From CAWANP01 sp963783445 (GTDB lineage Bacteria > Chloroflexota > Anaerolineae > JAAYZQ01), in the NCBI GenBank assembly GCA_963783445.1, contig CAWANP010000002.1, positions 868,001 through 932,000 on the forward strand: DNA of 64,000 bases, read 5' to 3'. Below are positions 9,745 to 18,543 of this stretch, one piece after another. Under the pieces are notes generated by a model, which worked only from the letters and a program-made list of their open reading frames with translations, did no database searches and was not told the origin of the DNA. A program made the position numbers and the translations under genes. Position 1 is the first letter of the stretch. Every line of letters starts with the position of its first letter.

Positions 9745-10619
9745 TTCGTACCCTGCTCCGTTCCACGCCGCGCCTTGGCGCGGTAGTGCTCGATATACCT
9801 CTTGCCATAGGGATCGTTGCCGGTCAGAAAGTCGACGGCCCGGGCGCTTTCCACGAGGCCCGGCGTGGTGGGGTCAACCAGGGCGGCGTCCAATCCCCAG
9901 GGTACGGCCGCCAGCAGGTAGGCCAGGTCAATGCGCGTCTGTTCCGGCATGCCAAACCCAGCGTTTCCGATGCCCAGGATGGTGGCGACCCCCAACTCCT
10001 CCCGCAGCGCGCTGAGGGTTTCCAACGTCACCTGCATGGAACCAGGCTCAGCCGCAGATGCTAAGCAGATGGCGTCAATGACCACGTCCTCACGAGGGAT
10101 GCCCTGGCGCCCGGCGGCTTTGATGATCACCCGCGCCTCGACCAGCCTGCCCTCAACGGTCTTGGGCATGCCGTACAGGTGGCCGATGGGCATGCCAACG
10201 ATGGCCGCGCCATACTTGCGGGCTACAGGCAGCAGGGATTCCAGGGACTCGGTCTCGGCAGTGATCGAATTGACCAGTGCCTTGTGAGGCGCCAGAGCCT
10301 GCAGGGCGGCCTCGATAGCCTCAGGGTTGCGCGAGTCCAGGGCGATGGGACATCCGATCACTTCGTGGACCGCCGACGCAATCTTGGGCAGGAGGGCAAC
10401 CTCGTCGAGGCCCGGATGATTGATGAGGATGTCCACCATGTCCGTGCCGGCCTGCTGACCAAAGTGGGCCAGATCCAAAAGACTATCCACCCTGCCCACC
10501 TGCAGCTCGGCTAGGACATCGGGCCTCTGGTCCATAATGCGTAGCTGGTCATTGATCAGCAGCGTTGGCAGACCTGCTCCGAATGGTAGGGAGCCAGCGC
10601 GGGATGAGAGAACGGTCAT
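9741..10619 (-). CDS. Methyltetrahydrofolate:corrinoid methyltransferase-like pterin-binding protein
   Basis: 292 residues with the DHPS-like TIM barrel of the AcsE/MtgA/MetH-pterin group. Visible family marks are LINHPGLDE, IALDSRNPEAIEAAL, LVNSITAE, VIDAICLA and a C-terminal DPTTPGLVESARAVDFLTGNDPYG. Such enzymes move a methyl group between tetrahydrofolate and a corrinoid protein. No corrinoid-binding protein is in the operon, so the partner must lie elsewhere; the CoFeSP-like FeS domain protein at 4002-4538 is a candidate relative of that system. It lies between EcfT and E2, 14 bp after EcfT and overlapping E2 by four bases. Confidence 0.75.
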   Translation of the reverse strand: MTVLSSRAGSLPFGAGLPTLLINDQLRIMDQRPDVLAELQVGRVDSLLDLAHFGQQAGTDMVDILINHPGLDEVALLPKIASAVHEVIGCPIALDSRNPEAIEAALQALAPHKALVNSITAETESLESLLPVARKYGAAIVGMPIGHLYGMPKTVEGRLVEARVIIKAAGRQGIPREDVVIDAICLASAAEPGSMQVTLETLSALREELGVATILGIGNAGFGMPEQTRIDLAYLLAAVPWGLDAALVDPTTPGLVESARAVDFLTGNDPYGKRYIEHYRAKARRGTEQGTK

Positions 10620-10633
10620 CGGGACAGAACCTC

Positions 10634-11491
10634 CTAGAAGTACAGGAACCAGCCGAACCGACCAAAGCCGACGGCAAAGTAGAGGACAGCCGCCACGATG
10701 AACAAAGTCACAAAGAGGATAATGACGGACCAGTCCAATGGCGATAGAATTGACTCGTGCAGGTAGGTGCGCTCGCCACTGCCGGTGAATGCCTTCGATT
10801 GTAGAACGACCTCGAGAGCCTGGGACTTGACCATGGCGCCCAGGATCAGGGGGATGGCCACTTTTGCATAGACGCGCACACGCTTGACCGGTCCCATCTT
10901 TTCCATGGCCAGACCGCGTAGCCGTTGAGCCTCAATGATCATCTGGATCTCCTCAAAGAGGAGAGGAAAGAAGCGAATCGTAGATGAAAAAATGAAAACG
11001 AGCTTGTAGGGGATCTTGGCCCGGACCATGCCGACGATCATGTTGTTCACATCGGTGGTGAAAATGGCAACCGGCAGCACTAGGACCAGTGAGAGCGTCT
11101 TAAAGATTACGGCCACGCCGTACATAAAGCCCTCAACCGACATGCCTCCCCCACCGATGAGCCACCAGCTCTCGGGAAAGGCAAAGAGTGGGGTCAATGC
11201 TGTCTGATATGTCAGCTTCTCGACCTGATCCGTGTTCCAAAATCCGTGCGTGATTAGCAGCATGAAGTAGAAAGGAATCATCATGGTGAAGATAGTTCTG
11301 ATGTAGCTGCCTCTTACGCCTGCCAGAAGGCTGATAGCCACAATGAAGAGCGTCAGCCCAGCCAGAGCAATGGGGCTCTCCCAGACAAAGGCCACGGTAC
11401 TGATGACGGCCACCATTACCAGCTTGGGCCGAAAGTCCATCCTCGTGAAGATCGAGTCGCGCTCGACCGTCTGGAATTGCATCGTACTCAT
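10634..11491 (-). CDS. ecfT: ECF transporter transmembrane component EcfT
   Basis: 285 residues with several hydrophobic segments (around residues 30-60, 75-95, 130-155 and 255-280). It carries the EcfT/CbiQ coupling-helix signature, with Ala-Arg-Gly-like motifs in AQRLRGLAMEKMG (about 190-200) and VVLQSKAFTGSGERTYL (about 225-240), which contact the two ATPases. It forms the scaffold of an energy-coupling-factor vitamin importer in the cytoplasmic membrane. The gene follows the fused ATPase gene by 16 bp and precedes the pterin methyltransferase by 14 bp, so it is part of the same operon. Confidence 0.85.
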   Translation of the reverse strand: MSTMQFQTVERDSIFTRMDFRPKLVMVAVISTVAFVWESPIALAGLTLFIVAISLLAGVRGSYIRTIFTMMIPFYFMLLITHGFWNTDQVEKLTYQTALTPLFAFPESWWLIGGGGMSVEGFMYGVAVIFKTLSLVLVLPVAIFTTDVNNMIVGMVRAKIPYKLVFIFSSTIRFFPLLFEEIQMIIEAQRLRGLAMEKMGPVKRVRVYAKVAIPLILGAMVKSQALEVVLQSKAFTGSGERTYLHESILSPLDWSVIILFVTLFIVAAVLYFAVGFGRFGWFLYF

Positions 11492-11507
11492 GGTACAAGT
11501 CCTTTCG

Positions 11508-13335
11508 TCAGGCTACAGTCTCAGTTGCCGATGTATCAGGTTCTTCTGTCTCAGCTACTGAGGCATCGACTGCAGGTGTTTCCGTCACGGATGTCTGGGC
11601 TGAAGCGTGCGCAGGTGCGTGCCCGGCAAAGCAACTGGCCACCTCTTGAGGTGTTAGCAGCTTGTAGTACTGTCCGTTTCCGTGGTCGAGATACTGAGCC
11701 AGCAGGACGGCTTGGGGCGGGCTGAGGAAGGTGGAGCGTAGAAGCTCGGTTTGGTGGTATGCCTCCCGGATGGGCGCGTCGAGGAGGAGCGTACCTTTGC
11801 CCATTACGATGACGCGCTCTGCATAGTCGGGCATCAGATAGAGGTGATGGGTGATTACGATCACCGTTTTGCCCATTGCATGCAACTGGCGGCTGACCTC
11901 CAGGATGTACTTGGCGCCCTGAAAATCTTGGCCTGTGGTCGGCTCGTCAAAGACAATGATATCGGGTTTCATGGCTAGGATGGCGGCGATCACTATCCGG
12001 GCTCGGTCGCCCTTGGGCAGAGAGAGAGGATGTTGTTCGCGCACATCCAGCAAGCCCATCGATTCCAGGCTCTCGGTCGTCCGGGCTTCCACTTCCTCCT
12101 TGGGATAGTCGAGGTTCACCAGAGCGAATTTGACCTCATCCTCAACAGTCGGATTAAAGATCTGATTGTCGGGGTTCTGGGCCACGTACCCGATCTCTCG
12201 AGCCAGGCCACTTACCATCAGGTCCCGGGTATCGGTGCCACGAACCGCAACGACTCCCTTGGTTGGCTCCAAGAGCTTGAGAAAATGCTTGACCAGCGTG
12301 GTCTTGCCAGCGCCGTTCTGGCCGATTATGAGTACGTATTCCCCAGCGTGGATGTCCAATGACACGCCGTGCAGTGCTTCGGTACCGTCTGGATAGGTGT
12401 GTTCCAGGTCCTTGACCGACAGCAGAGGCTCACCCCTGTTGGCTGAGGCTTCTGGCGCGATGTCCGGAGGTCTCACCTGGCACTGAGCCATCAGAGTGTC
12501 GAGCTGTTCGAAGCCGGGCTCCATTTGTACCGGAATGCTCGTGACCGGAGCGCCACCCTGGCGCGCCAGGTAAAAAGTACTGGCTACTTGTGGTGGCCTC
12601 AAGTGATGCTCCTGCAGGAGATTGACCTGAGAGTAGATCTCCTCGGGTGTGCCCATGGTGACCAGTTCGCCGTTGGACAACAGGGCGATCCTATCAGCAT
12701 ACTCGGCCATCTCCTCTGCAGCGTGGCTGGTCATGACGATGGTCACCCCTAATTGCTTGTTGAGTTCGCGCACGGTGGCAAACACCTCGTCGGTCCCGAC
12801 TGGGTCTAGCTGGGAAGTAGGCTCGTCTGAGGACCAGCAGGTCCGGCGTCATGGCCAGAGCAGCTGCAATGGCCAATCGTTGCTTTTGGCCACCTGACAG
12901 TTCGTAGGGATGCTTCTGCTCGGAACCCTCAAGGCGCACCGCTTCCAGTACGCGAGGGATCCGCTCCAAGATCTCCTCCCGCGGCATGCACAGGTTTTCC
13001 AGAGCAAAGGCAATCTCGTTTTCTACCGAGGTAGAGATCAACTGCGTTTCTGGATCTTGAAACACGACACCCACTCGCCGGGCAAGTTGGTTGATGGGGT
13101 GGTCAAGTGTATCCAGGCCCGCTACAGTTGCTCTTCCAAAAAAACGCCCCTGGTAGAACTGAGGTACGATGCCGTTTAGCGTCAGAGACAGGGTCGTCTT
13201 GCCCGCACCCGTGGGCCCAATGAGGCCGAGGAACTCACCCTTGTAGATCTCCAGCGAGATGTCCTTGAGTACCGGCTCTGAGGAGCGCGGGTACATATAG
13301 GATACCTTCTCAAGGGTAGCAATTGATTCTTTCAT
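11508..13335 (-). pseudogene. ecfA: Fused double ECF ATPase (EcfA-EcfA), one frameshift in the first Walker B
   Basis: Joining two frames gives about 608 residues with two ABC domains. Domain 1: Walker A GPTGAGKTT, Q-loop FQDPETQ, signature LSGGQKQRLA, then the frame breaks near 12828 exactly at Walker B; removing one base restores LLVLDEPTSQLDPVGTDE. Domain 2: Walker A GQNGAGKTT, AQNPDNQ, then a non-canonical C-loop (LSLPKGDRARI) and FDEPTTGQD. The ATG at 13335 follows TGGAG by 8 bases; the ATG at 13356 and the upstream reading frame to 13437 are less likely because they run through a strong hairpin. The fused ATPase would power vitamin uptake with EcfT and the S protein. The indel may be a sequencing error. 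Confidence 0.8.
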
Positions 13336-13361
13336 AGGCTTGCTCCAGACACTCATCCGCG

Positions 13362-13397
13362 TCTGGGGGAGGCACATCGAGGTGCGCCTCCCCCAGA
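13362..13397 (-). other. Strong hairpin between EcfS and EcfA
   Basis: A 12-bp perfect stem (13362-13373 with 13386-13397; arm tctgggggaggc) and a 12-base loop. It ends about 27 bases before the EcfA start. No U-run follows on the minus strand, so it is not a standard terminator. It may protect or stall the transcript between the S-component and ATPase genes. Confidence 0.6.
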
Positions 13398-13464
13398 TCT
13401 GGTACTGGCCCAGGGGGTCAGCAAGGGCACGACACATCGCCTGCCGTGCAAGTAGAGTCGGTGG

Positions 13465-14247
13465 CTAGTAGACAGCCCAGGTAGGCTTCACTAACCCGAT
13501 GGCACGCAGGCCGGCGATAACACCCGTACCGATCACAGTCCCGGCCAAACAGCGCATCAGGTTCTCAAAGGGGATGATCGGAATAAGCATCGTCCATACT
13601 TCTTCTGGCCAATTAAACATAAAGTACGTGATACAAGCGCTGACGACGTGGGCCAGTCCGGCGATCATCCAGGTGCCGAGGAAAAGGCCCAGAGCCGTCT
13701 TGGCCAGGTTCTTGTCGCCGATCCAGCGGGCAAAGAGCACGCGGGTTGGCAGGATGAACAGCAGGATGGCTGACCAGTCCAGGAACGACCCAGCGATAGC
13801 GGCGTACACGCTCACACCATTCTGAACAATCGCCCGTCCCGCGAAGAGTAGGAATGCGATGACAAATATCGCAGCCTGGGGTATCCACCACTTGTTGCGC
13901 TCCTTGCCGATGACCATTGAGCCGGCTGCAAAGGCCGCAACGACAGCATTCAGGATGGAAACTACGGGCACACCGGCAGTGTGTGGTGCAAGGAACACGC
14001 CAACCAGGGCTCCGATACCGCCGGCGATGGCTCCGGCGATGGGTCCGAGCAACCACCCCACCAAGGGGGTTATTCCCTGGCTAAGTGGAAAGCTGCCACC
14101 AGACGCCAGGATCACTGAGAAAGGGATGAAGGCCAGAGCTGTCACGACGGCCGCCAGCACGACGATGTAGGCAATGGGCGCCCCATCAATGGCCGCCCCG
14201 CCCAGGAATTTGACTTCACGTTCTTGACCAGCAGGTGCTTCAGACAT
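13465..14247 (-). CDS. ECF transporter substrate-binding (S) component
   Basis: About 260 residues, strongly hydrophobic, with roughly six to seven membrane segments and a Gly/Ala-rich GWLLGPIAGAIAGGIGALVG loop typical of S components. The start is ATG 14247, which has AGGAGGG nine bases upstream; the ATG 24 codons further upstream has no such site. The substrate is unknown. Because the gene is flanked by E1 and E2 of a thiamine- and lipoate-dependent dehydrogenase and by a folate-type methyltransferase, thiamine, lipoate or a related cofactor is a reasonable guess, but the protein is longer than the typical ThiT-type S component. Confidence 0.7.
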   Translation of the reverse strand: MSEAPAGQEREVKFLGGAAIDGAPIAYIVVLAAVVTALAFIPFSVILASGGSFPLSQGITPLVGWLLGPIAGAIAGGIGALVGVFLAPHTAGVPVVSILNAVVAAFAAGSMVIGKERNKWWIPQAAIFVIAFLLFAGRAIVQNGVSVYAAIAGSFLDWSAILLFILPTRVLFARWIGDKNLAKTALGLFLGTWMIAGLAHVVSACITYFMFNWPEEVWTMLIPIIPFENLMRCLAGTVIGTGVIAGLRAIGLVKPTWAVY

Positions 14248-14325
14248 TACTATTCCCTCCTTGGATAGATTTCGACTTGCCACGTTGTCAAGTCTCAAAT
14301 GAATGAACCGAAACGCCAACCATGG

Positions 14326-14343
14326 TCACAGTGGTCGATGCAT
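14326..14343 (-). other. Five-codon mini-ORF behind a strong Shine-Dalgarno site
   Basis: GAAAGGAGGG is followed seven bases later by ATG and the codons M-H-R-P-L-stop. It lies about 80 bp upstream of the EcfS start. It may be a leader peptide or the leftover start of a deleted gene; nothing longer is encoded. Confidence 0.3.
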
Positions 14344-14421
14344 AGGCCCTCCTTTCTCGACTTACATCTCTCTACACGAGAGGCCTTACGCCCGTCCAGG
14401 GGGGAACCAGGGATGCACTGG

Positions 14422-14562
14422 TCACAAATAGGTCGGGCACTCCCCCTCGTCGAATCCCTCCAGCAACTTGCGCTGGATCCCAAGTACCATGTCCAGCACA
14501 CGGGCGGCGTTACCTTCTATGATGTCCAGGTACGCGCCCTCGCTGAGCCCCAGCGCATCCAT
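14422..14562 (-). pseudogene. Probable amidohydrolase C-terminal remnant
   Basis: A 46-codon open frame whose first half (ALGLSEGAYLDIIEGNAARVL) matches the end of metal-dependent amidohydrolases, where a helix such as LSEEDREKILGGNAARLL closes the TIM barrel. The rest of the enzyme is absent: a stop codon lies two codons upstream of the ATG. It sits between E1-beta and EcfS, in a 391-bp gap with no other gene. Its presence suggests a hydrolase gene was deleted from this operon. The identification rests on a short match. Confidence 0.4.
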
Positions 14563-14638
14563 CTTCTAAAGGACCGGAAAGCAGTTATGATCGTCGCTCT
14601 AGATCTGAACAGGATTCTTGGTACGAAAGGAGCCTGAA

Positions 14639-15654
14639 CTAGTTCCGGCCTGCTGGCAACAATGACCTGGCAGCCCCAAGGATGTCGTCTATGCCAGGCA
14701 GGACGTATTCTTCGAGAATCGGGCTGTAGGGCAGGGGTACGTTCTTGGCCGCCACGCGGGCGATGGGCCCATCCAGGTATTCGATGGCTTCCTCAGCCAG
14801 CACCGCCGCGATTTCCGCGCCGGGACCCGACCGCCGGTGGGCCTCGTGGGCAATGATCACCCGGCTGGTCTTGGCCACGGATTGGATCAAGGTCTCTTTG
14901 TCCAGAGGTACCAGCGTTCGCGGGTCGATCACCTCGGCGCTGATCCCCTCTTCAGCCAGGATTCCGGCTGCCTCCAACGCCTTGGGTGCCATGGCGCCAA
15001 TGGCGATGAGCGTCACGATCGCTGCCCTCGCGCAGCACCGAGGCTTGTCCAAAGGGACCACGAATTCCGGATCCTCGGGCACAGGTCCTCGTTCAGCGTA
15101 AAGCATCTTGTGCTCAAAAAAGAGCACCGGATCCTCGCCCCGAATAGCTGACTTGAGCAGGCCCTTGGCATCGGCGGGTGAAGTGGGCACGGCGAATCTT
15201 GAGGCCCGGCACGTTCATGAAACCAGGACTCCGGGCTCTGGGAGTGCTGTGCCGCGGCCGAGCCTGGAGCGCCGGAGGTGACGCGGATGGTCAAGGGCAC
15301 GTTGGCCTTGCCGCCGCTCATAAAACGGGCCTTGGCTACCTGGTTGACGATCTGATCGCCGGCACACATCAAAAAGTCGCCGAACATGATTTCGGCGATG
15401 GGACGCATGCCCATCATAGCGGCGCCCAGTCCTGCGCCGACGATGGCAATCTCGCTGATGGGCGTGTCGCGGACTCGTTCCTCGCCAAACTCCTCCACCA
15501 TGCCGGCAGACACGCCCCAAACACCGCCAAAGGCGCCCACGTCCTCGCCGATCAAAAAGACGCTGGGGTCGCGGCGCATCTCTTCGACCATGGCTTCGCG
15601 TATCGCTTCGGAAAAAGAAAGTTCTCTCGTGATCTCACCCGGTTTCTCTGGCAT
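14639..15654 (-). pseudogene. pdhB: 2-oxoacid dehydrogenase E1 beta subunit, several indels
   Basis: About 337 residues once the frame is repaired. The N-terminal frame (from ATG 15654) has FSEAIREAMVEEMRRDPSVFLIGEDVG, the Glu of the thiamine-diphosphate site, and FGDFLMCAGDQIVNQ. The frame then breaks: extra bases near 15222 and 15196 shift it to the one carrying AVPTSPADAKGLLKSAIRGEDPVLFFEHK. A second pair of opposite indels near 15050 and 15020 scrambles about ten codons (should read like KASVLREGSDVTLIAIGAM). The C-terminal swivel domain to 14639 is intact. The subunit pairs with E1 alpha 9 bp upstream and decarboxylates a 2-oxoacid. Four indels in 200 bp within an otherwise perfect gene suggest base-calling trouble. 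Confidence 0.8.
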
Positions 15655-15663
15655 GGTGAACCT

Positions 15664-16695
15664 CTAGAAGACCAGCCCGTCGTGGCTGTCGCCATACACG
15701 CCCTGGAGCGCGTCGTCGGGTTGTGGAATGGATGCTGATTCGGCAAAGGCGACGGCATCGTCGAGCTGCTGCTGAACGTCTTCTTCGATTCCCTGAACCG
15801 CGGCTTCCTCCAGGAGGCCAGAGTCCAGAAGCTGCTGCCGGAAGGCGGGGATGGGGTCACGGGCCAGCCACGCCTCCATCTCGCCAGGCAGACGGTAGAT
15901 CTGGGGGTCGCCCTCGTAGTGGCCGCGGTATCGATAGGTCTTGGCCTCGATAAAGGATGGCCCTTTCCCGCTACGGGCCCGCGCGGCTGCTTCCCTGACC
16001 GTTTCATAGACGCTCAATACGTCGTTGCCGTCCACGATGGCGCCTGGGAAGCCGTATCCCTCGGCCCGCACCGCCAAGTCAGCGACGGGAGCTTGTTTCG
16101 ATTGAGGCGTCCCCTCCCCGTACAAGTTGTTCTCACAGAAAAAGAGAACGGGCAGTTCCCACAGGCCAGCCAGGTTGGCGGCCTCGTGGAAGGCGCCTTC
16201 GTTCACAGCGCCGTCGCCAAAAAAGGACAGGGCCACTCGCTTTTCGCCACGCATGGCAAAGGCAAGGGCCGCCCCGACGGCAATGGGGATTCCCCCGGCC
16301 ACGATGCCGTTGGCGCCCAGGATACCCAGATCAAAGTCGGCGATGTGCAGCGAACCGCCCCTGCCGCGACAATAACCTTCGGAGCGGGCCGCCAGCTCGG
16401 CCATCATAAAGCGGGGATCGCCGCCTTTGGCAATCAGGTGCCCGTGTCCGCGGTGGGTGCTGGTGATCACATCCTCCGTGTCGAGCGCCATGCAGGCGCC
16501 CACCGCGGTTGCTTCTTGCCCCACACAGGAATGGATAAACCCGGGGATCAATCCACCGCGGCGTTCCTGGATGGCCCGCAGTTCAAATTCCCGGACCATC
16601 GTCATGCGCTGGAACATCTCTGCCAGGCGATCTGGGAAATAGGCAGTCAGACGGCTCTTGGCTTCTGTTCTGTTATCAGAGTTATCTGTGGACAT
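15664..16695 (-). CDS. pdhA: 2-oxoacid dehydrogenase E1 alpha subunit
   Basis: 343 residues, intact. The thiamine-diphosphate motif is present as GDGAVNEGAFHEAANLAG... ending in NN (FFCENNLYG). Also seen are STHRGHGHLIAKGGD, the GRGGSLHIAD loop and YRYRGHYEGDP, a phosphorylation-loop-like segment found in PdhA and AcoA. With E1 beta it decarboxylates pyruvate or a related 2-oxoacid and acylates the lipoyl domain of E2. It is the first gene of the minus-strand operon, transcribed from the promoter at 16791-16819. Acetoin dehydrogenase AcoA is an alternative identity. Confidence 0.88.
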   Translation of the reverse strand: MSTDNSDNRTEAKSRLTAYFPDRLAEMFQRMTMVREFELRAIQERRGGLIPGFIHSCVGQEATAVGACMALDTEDVITSTHRGHGHLIAKGGDPRFMMAELAARSEGYCRGRGGSLHIADFDLGILGANGIVAGGIPIAVGAALAFAMRGEKRVALSFFGDGAVNEGAFHEAANLAGLWELPVLFFCENNLYGEGTPQSKQAPVADLAVRAEGYGFPGAIVDGNDVLSVYETVREAAARARSGKGPSFIEAKTYRYRGHYEGDPQIYRLPGEMEAWLARDPIPAFRQQLLDSGLLEEAAVQGIEEDVQQQLDDAVAFAESASIPQPDDALQGVYGDSHDGLVF

Positions 16696-16790
16696 CCTCG
16701 TCTGCTCAACTTAATTGGGTTGGAATCATGGCAAGTCCTGGCTGCTATGCTCTCTGCTATCAGACCTGCCGAGTCAATGCTATGGGGTGG

Positions 16791-16819
16791 ATTATACCAG
16801 ATCTCGGGAGTACTGTCAA
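16791..16819 (-). promoter_or_regulatory. Consensus promoter of the dehydrogenase-ECF operon
   Basis: A perfect TTGACA (16814-16819), 17-bp spacer and perfect TATAAT (16791-16796) on the minus strand. Predicted start near 16784, about 90 bases before the E1-alpha ATG. Confidence 0.85.
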
Positions 16820-16908
16820 GCCCTGTTTAACAACGTTTGCCTGAATATGCAATTACTGAACTCGAAATACAGCGCAGCTTGAAGGGGGCTGCCTCCATTA
16901 AACGTCAA

Positions 16909-16938
16909 TTGACACGATGCCAGAGTGTGTGCTATAAT
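16909..16938 (+). promoter_or_regulatory. Promoter of the GcvT-like gene
   Basis: TTGACA (16909-16914), 18-bp spacer, TATAAT (16933-16938), with TGTGC just before the -10. It is divergent from the 16791-16819 promoter; the two -35 boxes are about 90 bp apart. Together they fill the 331-bp gap between E1 alpha and the GcvT-like gene. Confidence 0.85.
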
Positions 16939-17026
16939 CTGCCCAATTCGTCATTGAACCGTGATGCGCATCAATGGGCAACCAGTCATAGATAAGCAAA
17001 CAAGCAGAGAAACTGGGAGAATTGCC

Positions 17027-18142
17027 ATGAAACGATCACCTTTCTTCAGCGAGATCGCACAACTTGGACCTTCCCTCGTTGGCATTCAAGGCTGGGAGGT
17101 ACCCAACGAGTTCACCTCAGCGGCAGAGGAACACCGGGCCGTCCGCGAGCGCGTTGGCTTGCTGGATTGGTCCACCACTGGCGAGTTTGAGATCGTTGGG
17201 CCGGATGCCCTGGCCGTTGTCCAGAAGCTCATCGTCAACGATGCCTCCAAGATGCCCGTGAACCGCGTCCTGTACACGAGCATCCTCAACGAGGACGGCG
17301 GCATGATGTCTGATATCACCGTCTACCGCCTGGCGGAACAGCGCTACATGCTCATGACTGCCTGGGGCAGCAATGCAGCCGGCGAGCGGCCCGAATTGGA
17401 CCTGTTGCGCGAATACAGCAAAGGTCTGAATGCCTGGGTATTTGACGCCTCACCAGGTGTGTGCTTGGTCGCCCTTCAAGGGCCAAGTTCCAGGGATCTT
17501 TTGAGTGAGCTGAGCGACGCGGACCTGGCTGGCTTGCAGTACATGTGGGCCGTGCCGGCCCAGGTCGCCGGCATCCGGGCACTCATCTCGCGCACCGGCT
17601 ATACGGGTGAGTTGGGGTATGAGATCCTGGTTCCGGTCGAGCACGCCCATGACTTCTGGGGAGCTCTGACAGAGGCTGGCGAACAGTACGACCTGGCCCC
17701 CTGCGGCATGATCGCCGCATTCAGCCTGCGCATGGAAAAGGGTTACATTATGCGCTTTGACTTTGCCGGCGGTCGGACGCCCTATGAGCTGGGGCTGGGC
17801 TGGACGGTGAAACTGGACAAGGGCGACTTTATCGGGCGCGATGCACTCCTACGGCGCAAGCAGGCGGGCTTCAAAGAGAAGCTGGTCCTGTTGGCGGTTG
17901 CAGATGGCTACGTACCGGCTGGCGGGGATCTGATACGCCAGAATGGTGAGCAGGTCGGTGCGGTGACGAGCGCTGCGTATGGTTACACGCTGGGCACGGC
18001 CCTGGCCCTGGCCTACCTTCCTCTCTCCCTGGCAGCAGAAGGCACCCGGGTTGTGGTCCATGACCAGAGTGGGAATGCTCATCCGGCCACTGTCGGCCAG
18101 CGTTCACCCTACGATCCCGAGGGGCTGTGTATACGCCCTTGA
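17027..18142 (+). CDS. GcvT/YgfZ-family aminomethyltransferase-like protein
   Basis: 371 residues with the GcvT fold: WEVPNEFTSAAEEHRAVRERVGLLDWSTTGEFEI at the N-terminus, the NDASKMPVNRVLYTSILNEDGGMMSDITVYR segment that binds folate in the family, ALQGPSSRDLL, and the SRTGYTGELGYEI motif. The ATG at 17027 follows GGGAG; an earlier ATG (16961) gives an unrelated tail. Proteins of this family transfer one-carbon units from glycine, dimethylglycine or similar methylamines to tetrahydrofolate; without GcvH or GcvP beside it, it may be a demethylase of that group. Divergent from the dehydrogenase operon, which contains a pterin methyltransferase. Confidence 0.8.
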   Translation: MKRSPFFSEIAQLGPSLVGIQGWEVPNEFTSAAEEHRAVRERVGLLDWSTTGEFEIVGPDALAVVQKLIVNDASKMPVNRVLYTSILNEDGGMMSDITVYRLAEQRYMLMTAWGSNAAGERPELDLLREYSKGLNAWVFDASPGVCLVALQGPSSRDLLSELSDADLAGLQYMWAVPAQVAGIRALISRTGYTGELGYEILVPVEHAHDFWGALTEAGEQYDLAPCGMIAAFSLRMEKGYIMRFDFAGGRTPYELGLGWTVKLDKGDFIGRDALLRRKQAGFKEKLVLLAVADGYVPAGGDLIRQNGEQVGAVTSAAYGYTLGTALALAYLPLSLAAEGTRVVVHDQSGNAHPATVGQRSPYDPEGLCIRP

Positions 18143-18275
18143 GCGCCGCGGAAGATCACAGCGGGCAGAGACTGCTCCGTGCGCGACGATTGCAGGCAAC
18201 TCTGTCGCTTCGACTTGCGCCTCGATGCCTGGTAATGATGGCAGTATGGGTGTCCTAGTGAATTTAGGAGGTTCG

Positions 18276-18518
18276 ATGCCAATCTATGAGTATCATTGTG
18301 GTGCTTGCGACGACAAGGTAGCGGTTCTGGTGCGCTCAAGCACCACCCAGCCCCATTGTCCTGATTGCGGCAACCCCTTGACCGACAAGGTCTTCTCCGT
18401 GCCGAATGTGCATACTGGGCGCGCCAGTCGTCCCGCAGGGCATACTTGCTGCGGACAGCAAGACCGCTGCGATTCACCCCCTTGCTCGGATGGCGGCCCC
18501 TGCTGTCAAGATCGGTGA
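18276..18518 (+). CDS. FmdB-family zinc ribbon protein
   Basis: 80 residues. MPIYEYHCGACDDKV is the classic FmdB start, and the second zinc pair follows in HCPDCGNPL. A Cys-rich tail (HTCCGQQDRCDSPPC, GPCC) is added, which could bind another metal or cluster. A perfect AGGAGG lies five bases before the ATG. These small proteins often accompany molybdo- or tungsto-enzyme and one-carbon genes, but their role is not established. The MOSC gene starts 25 bp downstream, so the two are probably co-transcribed. Confidence 0.8.
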   Translation: MPIYEYHCGACDDKVAVLVRSSTTQPHCPDCGNPLTDKVFSVPNVHTGRASRPAGHTCCGQQDRCDSPPCSDGGPCCQDR

Positions 18519-18543
18519 GCCAGGGGCGCTAGGAAAGGCAGAG

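Noticed and set aside
14299..14637. 112-codon plus-strand frame between EcfS and E1 beta
   Set aside because: No ribosome site or family match; the minus strand reads as an amidohydrolase tail.
15919..16830. 303-codon plus-strand frame across E1 alpha
   Set aside because: Shadow of E1 alpha; it also runs through the operon promoter.
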